DNA from: Struthio camelus
Taxonomy: Eukaryota > Chordata > Aves > Struthioniformes > Struthionidae
Assembly: GCF_040807025.1 (NCBI RefSeq)
Contig: NC_090942.1
Location: forward strand, 203,662,747 to 203,726,746
Length of the DNA: 64,000 bases
Reading direction: 5' to 3'
Positions 13,601 through 25,600 of the stretch are shown here, piece after piece (position 1 is the first letter of the stretch; every line of letters starts with the position of its first letter). The translations under genes and the position numbers were made by a program. Under the pieces are notes generated by a model that saw nothing but the letters and a program-made list of their open reading frames with translations, was not told where the DNA came from and searched no databases.

Positions 13601-16600
13601 AACAAACTGCAGAGCGACCTGAACTATTAGACCGATAGCAACGAGAAGAAACTGAATCTGCCTTAATAGTAACACCTGTAAAGCCCTGTGCGTGGGGAGA
13701 GGAAATAACCAGCAAGGCTGGCAAATGGATTGCAGTAAGTTTGTTTCCGTGCTGTAGTGATGGTTGTACAGGTGGTAGCTTCTTCTGTTGCTCAAATGCT
13801 TAAATTCCTTTTAGAAGGCCTGGAGTCTGGATGATTCCAGAGATGTTCACCCAAAGGTCTGCGCTCCGGAAAGTCTGAGTTCTCCTAGTTTGCGTTAGAA
13901 GAACAACGAAGTAATAGTCATAGCAATATGTTAATAAAATAATTTAAGGACAATGTAGGTGGTGTTACGTTTTGGACATCTTTTAGTTATATCATTCCCC
14001 CTTATTTTTTTATAGCAAACTTTGGCCTGTTCCATTTTAACGGCGTTGCTGAGCGAGTTCTCAAGTTCAAGTAAAACCAGCAACATTGGACTAAGCATGG
14101 AGTTCCATGGTAACTGTAAACGTATATTTCAGGTAAACTAGTTCTGTATCAATATATGCTACCTATATTTCTGAAATTTAAGTATTAAGAAGTACTTTCT
14201 TGTACTAGGTGTATTCAGCTGCAATGTGTGCTTAACAGCATTTAATAGGGTAAACACACATTATGCATATAGATATTGTCTATTTTAGGAAAATGGATAA
14301 TATATTTTTGAATACTTGTATCAAAAAGATGCAATCTCTTTTTGCCCATTTTATGAATGTGGAGCTATAGATCTTTACACAGTTGGACTCTTTAATTCCT
14401 TGGCTACCAATTGCAAACAAAACGAATACTCCGTGGAACAATGATAGTCTTAAATATAGATTTGGTTTAAAGCCAAGGAGAGCTATGTATTTAAAAATAT
14501 TATTGCAGATGGTGTAGTCTGGTGGTCTCAGATGTATTGTTTAGCCAGTCAGAAATGTTTTTGTGAAGGCATTGCTTTAAACTCTGGCTTTTGTGGAACA
14601 ATTTACCCACTTTTTTTGATGCCAAAGACCAACCCCCTCCTCTACCAGTTGTAAAAGATATTATGAACAGTTTTTTCTTTCAGTGATTGATATTTATAAT
14701 GATTTTGTTCTTTCTTATTCTTAAAAAAACATTACATTAGTTTTGGCAAATGAGTTGGGGTTCTGACTGACTTTGGAATATTTTCTGTATTTTAATGCAA
14801 AAATAGAGTGAAAACAGAAAACCCTTTCCTCTTTAGAAAAGTATTTCTTTTTATCAACACTTTCATTAATGACTAAGAGTCTCTATTAATATATTGTGTT
14901 CGTCCCGACTGTAGGAGGATGATCTGCGGCAGATCTTCATGCTCACAGTAGAGGTACTTCAGGAGTTCAGCAGACGTGAAAACCTCAATGCTCAGATGTC
15001 TTCAGTGTTTCAGCGTTATCTTGCACTAGCCAATCAGGTCTTAAGCTGGAACTTCCTTCCTCCAAATTATATCCTTTCAATGTCAGGCCCTTTATTTCAC
15101 TTGACTTTTGTCACTTTTACCTGGTGATAAGTGAGCCTTTGTGAGGAGAGAAAAGTATACATTTTATAAGCCTTATATTTTGTAAGCCTTGATTTATATT
15201 GTCTTTCATTAGTGTTCTTGGTCACCCCTGTGCTTGCTTACAGGTGCTTACATATTCAAGTCGCTGTTGCTTTGCATTAAAATTTTTAAGTATTTTATTT
15301 AAAAGTCAAAATTAGTTCAGTAGAGCAGCAGTCAGTTATGGGTCAGTGGTCCATCTGGCAAGTATCAGGTTAGTGCAGAGGAGAGGGGGAATATAATATA
15401 CTATTTTAGTGCTGAACCACATTGTGACTAGATCTAAACTCTTACCTGTGTTTCTTCTGGAGTTTTATGCAAAGATCTAATTTGTAGTGCTTTCTTCCTC
15501 AAAGAAGAGGAAGGCACAGATGAAAGCCCCATCATAAAGGAATGTGCATGCTCAACTGACTTCCCTGTAAGAGAGGTTGGTCATATGCTAGAACATGCCC
15601 TAGGTACCAAGTTTTCTTTGAGCTAAGGAAAAGTATTTTACAGCTAAAATAAGAAATTGCTCCCACCCCACCCCCCGTTTTTTTTTTTTTGTCAACATGC
15701 AGTTGCCATTGCTTCCATTTTCACATCTTGCTAATGTGCACTGATTACGATAGTCCAAGGAAATGTGGAGATGGCATGCAGAGGAGGAAATAGGGGAATA
15801 TAATGAATGCTCAGAAAGAGGAGGAGTCTTGGTGAGGAAGAGAAGAAAAAAAGATACCAAAATGTTTAGCCCAATACATGGATTAGAAGAAAATTGTAGA
15901 AATACTGAATCATGTTATTTATAGAGTTAAGATGGTACTTGCAGTAAAACATTTTAATGTTTTTTTTTTAATAACTAGGTCTTTAAGATGGTGAACACTT
16001 TCCAAAACCCAGATTTTTAAGATGGTTTATAAACTTTCTTCTTTAAATGTTTTGAATGAATCGGTATCAAATTATGCATACTGCGGAAACCTTGCTGTTG
16101 CCTCCGAATCTACTGTAAAGGATTTTATTTGCAGTATGTCTGTGTTGTTTCCATTGTCTTTGTTTCCGTTGATTATGTAGCAGGCAGCAAAACTGAAATT
16201 TATTTACTTGAAAGTGGATATTCCTTGGTTCACTTCTGTAAAGCAGAATACCAGTTACATTGCCTTTATGGAAGGTGCCATGGATTAGAAGTAAATATCC
16301 CACTCCTGTTAATCACTGAAGTGATTTGGTAGGGGTCCAGGGAGGAATTTAGTATGTGTGCTTACAGAACTGAGACTGGAGTCAAATTATTGCATTTTCT
16401 GAAAGTTTTCAAAAGAGGTTTTGAGAATTGTAGCAATTGTGCAAACTCCTTTTAAAAAAAAAAAAAACAACTGTCAAATAGAAAGGAAATGCCTTTGTAT
16501 TGTGCAATGGCAGAGGTGTTTCCCTCTCATTTTAACCTTGTTTAGTGCAAACCTCTGATGTAGTCACAAGTACTGGTACTGTTACAGTGTGCAAGTGAAA

Positions 16601-19600
16601 GCTTCATGAGCACCCTGTCCTAAATTGTGGTAGTGGAGCTAGATGCATACAAGCAGGATGTGTAGCCTTGGGAATTTGTTTTCTATTTATGCCCTCTGTA
16701 CAATAAGAAGTGATTTAGTCTGTAAATAGGTGTTAGTAAATAAGTGTTAATTGAAATTGTTAAGCTTTGTTGCTGCTTAAGGTGAACAGTGTTTTCTGCT
16801 GGTTGCCCTATTTAGTATACTATAGATACTATAGCTGATAAACAGATTCTGGTCACTCCGGGAGATAGGATTCTGGTCTAGATGGGCCTTTAGTCTGCAC
16901 CACTACAGCTGCTCTTATGTGGCTGCATTTCAAATCTTTTCATAACTTCTGTCCACTTGATACTGTTTTTCTGTTTTCTACTGTTTGGCATTTCATACAG
17001 CACTAATTTGAGTCTCTCTCCTCTATGTTGCTACCTATTTTCACAGAAGTTGGAGTAACTTTAATCACCTTTGAGAGGTGTGGATCTCAGCTGGCTAAGA
17101 TGCAGTAATGTTGAAGTGACAGCAACGTGTTGCTGATGGTATTGTGACATAAATCTCTCTTCCTTAAAAAGACAGGTTTAAGCAGTAACTGTTGGTTGTA
17201 AGCTCTTGCACAATGGAGCTTAACTTGGCTACAATTTCTAAAAAGGCAGCACATGTAAGAACCTAAAAATTGTTGTACTGATTGCTCAGTTGGTACTTGA
17301 CAGAATATATGCCAAAGCAATGGGCATAAATTTGATACTTAAGTCATTGAGTAAAATCATCCATTGTATCCACAGATTCTTTTTTCTTTTAGCTGTTATT
17401 TTCTCTGATTAGATTAGTGTGGATTCTTAGTATTCTTTGCAGAATAGCAGTAATTTGGAGTATCGCTATATAATCTTTAGCAAGATTCTTGTATCTCCAA
17501 AAAAAACATAGCATAAAAGTCCATTAAATAGATCTACAGTGAGTATCTTCAAGAGGTATATTATTTTAAGCACTAAGTTGTGAGAATTGTATCAAAACAT
17601 ATCACTTACTGGCTTTTAAACAGTTCTTGTGCTGTTGTAGGATAATTTAGTATTTATTGCACTGTTAAAAGCAGTCTTGGGCAATACTGCCACCTATTAT
17701 AGCAGAAGAGTTGTAGTAAGTCTGTATTGTCTACTGCTGGAAAGACGAGCTGGTGTGTGAAACGCAATCTGGAATAGCCACCTCATTGGAGCAGTGAAAG
17801 AAGAGAGGCTGGGACCTACCTGCTTTTGAGAGGGAATTCAATATTTTTTGGAGGGTTTCAGGATGCAGTGCTCGCAATAGTAGGGAGAGGACATGATGAT
17901 CTAGGAGGCCTTGTTCCAGTCATGTGCAGTTTCTTCCATCGTGTTTTCTAACACACTTTGTTATTTTTATCTACTACCTCTAGGCATTAGTTCACCTGGT
18001 GTTTGTGGATGCTTCAGAGGTTTTTGGCAGTACCGTTGGAAATGACAATAACATAGAATTCCTATTTTGCACTAAGAACGTATGGCAGTCTGCTGTGGCA
18101 TGTTGGCTTCTGTAGGGTTTCTTTTTTCAGTGCAGTTACAGCATTGTTGAATACTGTTTACTTGGATGGATTTAGTTCTAGCTGCCTCTTTTCTTTTGAA
18201 ATAAATGTTTCAACAAGATTAAGGAAATGCAGGGGATCACTGCTAAGGTGTACAGCCATCTCCTTTATAAGCGTGCCTTCAAGGATCCCACTTGTAGCGT
18301 GTTACGAGTGCAAAGTCTTCAGTTAAGGAGCAGAATGTTGCTGGGCTCTAATGCATCTTGATTGGGCATACAATCTGTCCTGTGAAGTCAAGATGTAATT
18401 ATAGTTTATAGTCTCTTCCCTCTGGAGAGGTTTCTCAGTCCTTCTTGAGTTTGGGATTTGTCTCTTCTTGGCAGCCGTGTTCTAATGGACTTTGAATGAA
18501 TGCCCACCAATGCCAAAGTTCTTAAACAGAGCATAAGATTGTGTGCTGATGTCTTCCATCTGCAAAAAGGGGCTCATTATCTGTCATTAAGAGCTATCAC
18601 AGAACCAGTCGTTCCTTATTTGGTTCATTGAGGAACGGATTTTCATAGCTTTTTGTGAACAGCACTAATAGTTTCTGAATGAAGAACAGCCTTAGTTTTA
18701 GTTCTTTTTTTGGATGTGATGCCTCCTTTTCCTTGGAGGAAGCTGGCAAATTTTCAAGTTACTATAGAATAGGGATTGAATTTAAAATATAGGCTTTGTA
18801 AACCTAATGGGAAGCATTCTGCTAATGCACATTGTTCTGTTCCACTGAAATTAATGGTGCGATGGCAATTGTATGAGCTGACTGAAGCCCTTGTCACATC
18901 TAAACTTTTTTGTATGCATGTTCCTCAGTGTCGCCACGCATTTAAAGGAACAGACTTCTCATAGCTCTGTTGTGGAATTGCCTTTTATACCCCAAGCCAG
19001 AAGGAGAGACCTTTCTGGGAGATCCGGTGAACCACATAGCTCGGCGGACTTTCAAGATTTGAACTCATTCCAACCCAGATTGGTAGCATCTGTTGTGCAT
19101 GATGTTCTTAATGTGCATTAAGAACGCACAGACTGTTCTAGAAAACTTGGTTTGTTTTGAGGAATGATTCAAGTTGGCAGTGCTGCTGAAAAAGCACCCT
19201 GTCCCAGCACCTCCTGTGAGCGGAGACACTACACAGGGAACTGCCTGAAAACATTTTTAGCAGGATGAGGTTGCCAGTTAGATTCGTTGCGCACTTGCAC
19301 GGACATTTCAGCCTGCAGTGAGGAGCAACAACCCGAGTTTCCTTCAGCAACAAGGCTGCCCCCTTATCCTTATTATTATTATAATATTTCCAGTAGCCTG
19401 GAGATATTCTGAATTTACTACAGCAGTTTATCCTTAATCTGAAAGCTGAAGGGATGACTTGCTATCCTGCATATTGTTTGGCATGTAAAGAAAATTTCAG
19501 TGCAACTAAAACAGCTGTGCGTAAGGAAGTACAAAAGTGATGGCTGCATTTTTACTCTTAACAGTCCTAGCACTCTTGGGTGAAAAGTTACCTGATTTTG

Positions 19601-22600
19601 AAATCCATGCTATTTAGACATTTTTTCTGGAATAGTATGAGTTTTCTTGACAATTCTTTTTGGCAATGTTTTAAGACAAAGCTGAGCAAAAAAGGAAAGA
19701 GGAGATTGACAGAAGCCCTGAATTTGGTCATAAATGTGTTCATATTGATTTTAAACTTTTTAACAGTTAATGTTTTATCATTTGAGTTTTCCTGAATGAG
19801 TTCTGTAAGTTAGTTTGCAATCTAAAAGCATCTTGAAAACGTTAATAATGGAAGAAGAAGAAGAGGCACTAGTAATGACCCATTTTACACGGGGGAACTG
19901 ATACAAGCTAAATGTATAGCTTTTTTTCTCTTCTGCCCTTTTCCCCAAAGGTTTAAGTGTCTGGTTTTGCAGTGTTTTGCCATAAACTTCCTAAATGGCA
20001 GCCAGTAGATAGTGGAAGGTGTGATTCTTGAGCTGCATCTGTATGACAGTCACTTTTGCACGGGTAGTTTAAGCATCTAAAGCACTTAGCTTGCTCACTA
20101 TCAGTGGTAGCAAATATGGTAGCAAAGGTTAGCAGGGGCTGCAGACTACACCTGGGTGGCCAACATGAGGCTTTGTGCTAGCGTGGCTACCTCTGCTAGC
20201 AGTTCCTGAATCAGCTGATTTTAAAATTAGCTTAGATCTTCCTATATTTCCTATGCCTACTGCTTTGTAAACACAATCTGAATCTAGTGTCTCCAGCACG
20301 GTGTGGTTATTTCTTTCTCATAATAGTTAATGATACTTGTGTTTAATAGTTAAGTGTTTAAGCATACTTTCCTTCTCCTAAATGCTGGATCTGCTTCCTG
20401 AGATCATAAGTTAGTATAAAGATTTGTAAAACCTTCTTCCTTAGGGGGCAGCAAGCCTCTGCACCTATTTTGAGAGTTGCTTCTAGACCCATCCCATGTG
20501 CTTGGCTGACTAGCAATCCAGAGGAAGTCTCGAAATTCAAATATAAGCAGTATGTTAGCATTGTAACATTGGATGGCAAATTTCCAAGCCACTACATGTG
20601 TAATTCAGTTTTTTGTTTGTAAAATGCAAGTCTAAGACTGATACAGAGCTCTCCAAAAGTATTCCAAACAACAGAGGCGAAGTGATTACAATAACTTCTA
20701 AAACAGAGGCATGCAGGCCTTAGTGCTCCAGGAGCTGTTTGCTTTTTCTGAGTTCTTCACTCCTGTGGACAAACTTGTAGATGGATGTCTGGCAGAAGAA
20801 ATCTCGGCTTCTGTTTCTGAGTTCCTGCTTTACTGCTTTGTGAAAGGCAGACCTTGCCTCTCGAAAGAAAAAAATGTTGGGATTCGTTTTCAAAGACTGG
20901 GATTTATGGGAAGTCCTGAAGCGGAACGTGTGTTCTCATCCCCAGGGGCTGCCCCAGGATCTGGAAGATTTTCATACTCATCCTCACCCATCAGTCCCCT
21001 CCTGGGAAGGGAGACAAGGGATGGGAAGAACATATACATGTTTTCACTTTGATTCAAATGTGTTCACCCAAGGAGCATATAGAACTTGAAATTTATGTTT
21101 TACTTCCCATTTTTAAAGAAATCACTCTCATTTCTACGATTCATGAAACAACCAATTGTAGAGCTGATGGCTACATACATAAATTTAAGCAAAGATAAAA
21201 GAAAATCTATGTTAAAGAGTACAGTCTTGTCCTCTTCCTCTTTAGGCATGAACCAGTGAATGTGTGAGCCTTACCATATGTGAAGGCATCTAGTTGCATT
21301 CTTATGCTTTTCAGAAGAGCTTGATACGTTTTAATGAATAATCTTTTCTGATTTTAGCAGGCGTTTTTAATCTCCATAAGAATCAGTGGTTGTGTGTCTT
21401 GTGAAGTGGGTAAAATGTTGTTATATTTCTGGTAAGTGTTTCTTAGCTTGGATTTCTGTGTCATCCAGAGTGAGCTCTAATAAGCACTAATATTCTTAGT
21501 TCTACTGAAAAATGAGTAACTTCCGTATTATGAGAAGTGCTTTACCCTTGTTTTTCATTTAAAAAGTTATCAAGATGTCATAGTAGACTGATAATGCTTA
21601 TCGTAAATCTGTGCTGTAGTTTGAGCACTTAGGAAGAGTGTTGGGCTAGTTCTGTACTGTTTACTCAGAAGCATTGAGATCTTAAATTAATTTTTGATGG
21701 TGAAGGCACCATTTGTTCTGGGCAGCTGCAGAAGCCCATGTACTAGGTGTTTTGTGCCAGTTTTTCAGGTTTGGCGTCTGTTGCCAATAGGGCTGAACCA
21801 TAGTCCAGACCAAATTAGGGTATTTCACAGCAGCAAGCATCTCCAAACCCAACTTATGCTAGTGTTTGTGTCCCTCTAAGCATGTGATAGAAAATGGGTG
21901 TAAGATCTCCATGGTAGGTGCAGACATAATTTGTATTGTTTAGTGAACATATATTTTTACCTACAAATCTACTATCGTCAGATGTGTCATCAGCCCGTTA
22001 GCCTGAAATTCAATGCTAAAAATAACAGAATAGAACTGCTAAATACTGAGGCTTGTTAAAATAGTGACAGCAAATTGGCCCTTCTTTCATTCCACGTGAA
22101 ATGTGTTACGTAACTGGTGTCCTCTGTAAATTAAACCTAGTGAAGAGCAAATTGATTTGCAGAGGCTGAAGATGTATCTTTCATCATCTTCTCGTGCTCG
22201 TGTGTTTCCTAGCAAATCTTTTCTTGGAGAATTAGAAGAAAGGATACTCTTGTAAATAAACAATTTACCAACACTGTCTTTTCTAAAAATATTCCAAAAC
22301 CAGAGGAAAAATATGTAGCTTATTGTGCCGGAGCCAAGCACCTCTAGTAATAGTCGTAGCATTAGCCCTGATAAGGGATGCTTGCATGTGATAATTTCAT
22401 GCCCATTTTCTTCCATTTTTATCTGAAAGAACTGAAGCATTTTTTATCACTTGAATGATACATGTATTTCAGATGGAAGTAGAATTGGCAATTCTCTGAT
22501 TTGTTTTCTGTCTAAAATAACGTAGATCGGTTGTGGTCTGGTATTGTATATACATGTATTGATAATTTTGAAAATGGTGTAACTGGTTTTGTTTTGTAGT

Positions 22601-25600
22601 AACGTGAATGTCCTTAACTGTTCTTATGCATGATAGTGTGTTGAGAACAGTTCTAGGCACCTACCTTCAATGAAGTTCTCTATGATCCCTTACTGTGGGA
22701 AAAGTGGCTTTGCTATGACCAGGTTCGGCAGCGTGCTGCTGTGAAGTTCTGGCTTTGGCGGCGGCTGCTGCTGCAGAGCCCGCGCAGATCTCTGAAGGCA
22801 GCTGGCAAGTTGAAATTGTGCATCCTGCCTTGTGCCACAGCGCTTGGTACCAAGTTCTATTTTTGCCACCAAAACCCAAAGGGTGCTTTCCGGAATGATA
22901 CCATCGTAGAACTGATTTTGTTGCAGTTACAAATTGTTTTTCGTGGACGTTTCTGTGTAGTACCTGGCGATGTGCAGTACTCAGTATGGTTTATCTATCA
23001 CAGATACGTACGTTACGTGCAGCTGAGCATACTGATACTCATTCTGATGATTGGGTGAGAAAGGGCTCAGAGAGGGCAGTGACAAGCTTTAAAGGCAAAT
23101 GAAAACTTAAGCTGCTGTGTTGATGCAGTTTTACTACTGCTTGGACGGGGAGGTGTCACAGAAGGAAGCACTTTCAGGAATCTTTGATAAACACTGCGCT
23201 GTGGTCTGCCTGACAAAGACTGTCACATATACTTGGTTTTGCCCATGTCTCTATTTTTTTTTTTCTATATTAGAGCATTTGGAGAGTTTCATAAAAATTG
23301 AATTATGCCAGAACGCATAGTAAGAACTCGTGCGATAGCAACGACGTCCTGGTTTCAGCGTGTGTGCGCTTTTTCTGCGTGTCTCTTACAAACACATGTT
23401 TAATATGACAATGACTTGTGGTGCCTTCTGCTTTTGTTCTTCACAGCATAATAAAAAATGTAGATTAATGCAGGGCTGACATATCTGCATTCTGTGAAGC
23501 GTATTTGGCTATTTAGAAAAAAAGGATATAGATTTCAATGAGCTATCTTTAGCTCTCATAAGGCCTTTATAAAAGCTGCCAGGAAAATTTTTTGCAAAAT
23601 GATTTCCCATTTTGCATAAATTTTAGCACCTGTTAATCGCGGTTGCTTTTTTCCCTTCTTGCCGTGTCACATTAGACACCCTGGTTATCAAAGTGATCGT
23701 ATCACTATGGCATGTCTCATAATTATGATCAAACTGTTATCTAACATTCCTGGAGCATTCTTTTTTTCAATACTTAATACCTTTTATTCCTTGGCCTCAT
23801 GCATGAATTATGCTGTGTATGTGAAGAGGCTTAAAGTTTGTTTCCATTACATTCTTTCTGAATGGATCCTGTTGTATCTAGGATTTTTTTAAAGCCAAGT
23901 AGGAATGTTATTGTTGACCTTGACACCAGATAACTGGGCAGACATTATATAGCTATGTTTGAATCCTCACAAAATGTGATGCTAAAGCCAACAGAATCCT
24001 GGCGCGAGACCCTCCTGGACAGCAGAGTTATGGAGCTTTTCTTTACAGTAAGTTTCATTCTTCAACTTTCATAGTACAGATCCACAGGGAAAGCAGCTCC
24101 TTCCTGTTTTAAAACTTTATTGCGGGATCCTTCCTTTTGCATCAGGTAGGACTGATTCAGTTAACTTCAGCTGGTTTATCAAAGCAAACAGAAGTAATGT
24201 GTTTTTATCAGGTCATCAAAATATATATTTTGCCTGTAAATTGCCTTAAACTGAGAACCATTAACTAAAGAAAAAAAAATTTATGATTATCTAAACTTGT
24301 ATACGTATAATGCTTTTGGACATGTATTCATCAAATGAAACCAAGCATGGTGAGCAGTAGCAGTTGTGTATGTTTTTCAGCTAAGGTGCAGCACCTTTCA
24401 AAAAGATTAAATGAACAAATGAATGTTTTTACGGATATTTTAGCAGTCGCTCAACGGAACAGCTGAAAATAAGCAATGCAATTGCAGCTTTCTGAACAGT
24501 TTCAGTATCCAAAACTCTACATCTTTTTCCCCAGCACAAAGCAGATCCAAACAAGTTAAATCAAGATGGAGTAAGTTAAGAGGAATAGGGAAAGACGTAG
24601 AGTAGGGAGAGGGCTTGTAGTGCTCTGTTCCTGTCGTGTTTTTAAAAAAATCTGATATTAAAACCGAATAAAATTACTTTTGCTTTTCTTACTCACCGCT
24701 GTTGGGGGGAGAGGTTGGTAGTCTTTGCTCAGCTAGGAATTACTGCAACAATAACATTTAATGGTTTATAAATTAGTGTAGTATGGTAATTTCACTTGAT
24801 GTTGCATCTGGGGGGGCCTGAGAGTTCAGCATTCTTCAGGCTGTGTTCGTTTTTGCAAGGCAGAGAAATAACATGTTCAAAACTTAGTCAAAGTGATTAT
24901 TAGACAAAGTGGATGTAAATCTTCAGTGCTGATTCAGAGTGTTTTGATATAAGTTTGGATGCCATGTCCGCACTTTGTAGGATTTTTTTTTTCTTTTCTT
25001 TTCTTTTTGGATAAGTGAGAAATGATTTTTTTTTTGACTGAAAGTTTATCTGTTCCAGGAGTTTTGAAAAGGTGAAAAAATTGCTGGCAGAGCTCTTAGC
25101 AGCTACACACAATCTGAACAGCTGTCTAGACTATCCAGACAGTTGCTACTGTCAGCTGTGAAACTCCACATGCAAATAACTTTTTGGCTTACACATTAAC
25201 CCTTTCTTTTTTAGTAGTATGAAGTTGTCTGAGTTACATATCTGGTTCTTTGACTGTTTAAAAGGCAATTAATTATTAATGATAAGAATAATATTTTAAA
25301 TAACATGCAGAATTGCTTTAATACATTTGCATTTTCTTCAATAATAACCGACAAGTGCCAGCATTTGATTATTTTTTGAGCGAATGCTAGCCAGAACAGT
25401 CTGCTGTTTAGTTTTGGTTTTAAATTCCTAATTTGCAATGGTTGAGGCTTGTAGTATTAGTTTCCCTCTTGAGGTAATGCAAACGACTGGTGGCAGTTTA
25501 TATTCATTTAGATCTAAGAAACTTTAATAACCTTACAAAAATTGGCAAGACTACCACGTAAAAGAGGAAACCTTCAGATCTAACCTATTCCTAGTGGGGC

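Larger units (their letters stand above)
2040..14015 (+). other. XPO4: XPO4 intron, 12.0 kb
   Basis: The largest intron, U2-type (GTAAGT...TATAG). It contains a CR1 tail at about 6694-6765, a 23-bp-period tandem duplication at 5336-5375 and several local GC-richer patches (about 2390-2560, 8560-8700, 10880-11300). Open frames of 60-110 codons occur on both strands, but none resembles a known protein or shows exon-like boundaries. Confidence 0.85.
15069..23934 (+). other. XPO4: U12-type AT-AC intron of XPO4, 8.9 kb
   Basis: The 5' end is ATATCCTTTC, a full match to the AT-AC minor-class donor. The 3' end is AC at 23933-23934, with branch-like GACCTTGAC at 23916-23924 (7 of 9 to TTCCTTRAC). 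Its branch A lies 11 bases before the intron end. There is no polypyrimidine tract. Frame and protein continuity (N242-L243-G244) require these ends. Phase 1. The intron also holds two old CR1 scraps (about 15325-15400 and 16835-16925) and a 10-bp-arm palindrome at 19104. Confidence 0.93.

Noticed and set aside
14939..15127. Reading exon e4 onward through YILSMSGPLFH to a stop as an alternative C-terminus
   Set aside because: It departs from XPO4 exactly at the U12 donor, and the frame resumes at 23935. An unspliced truncation is possible but unsupported.
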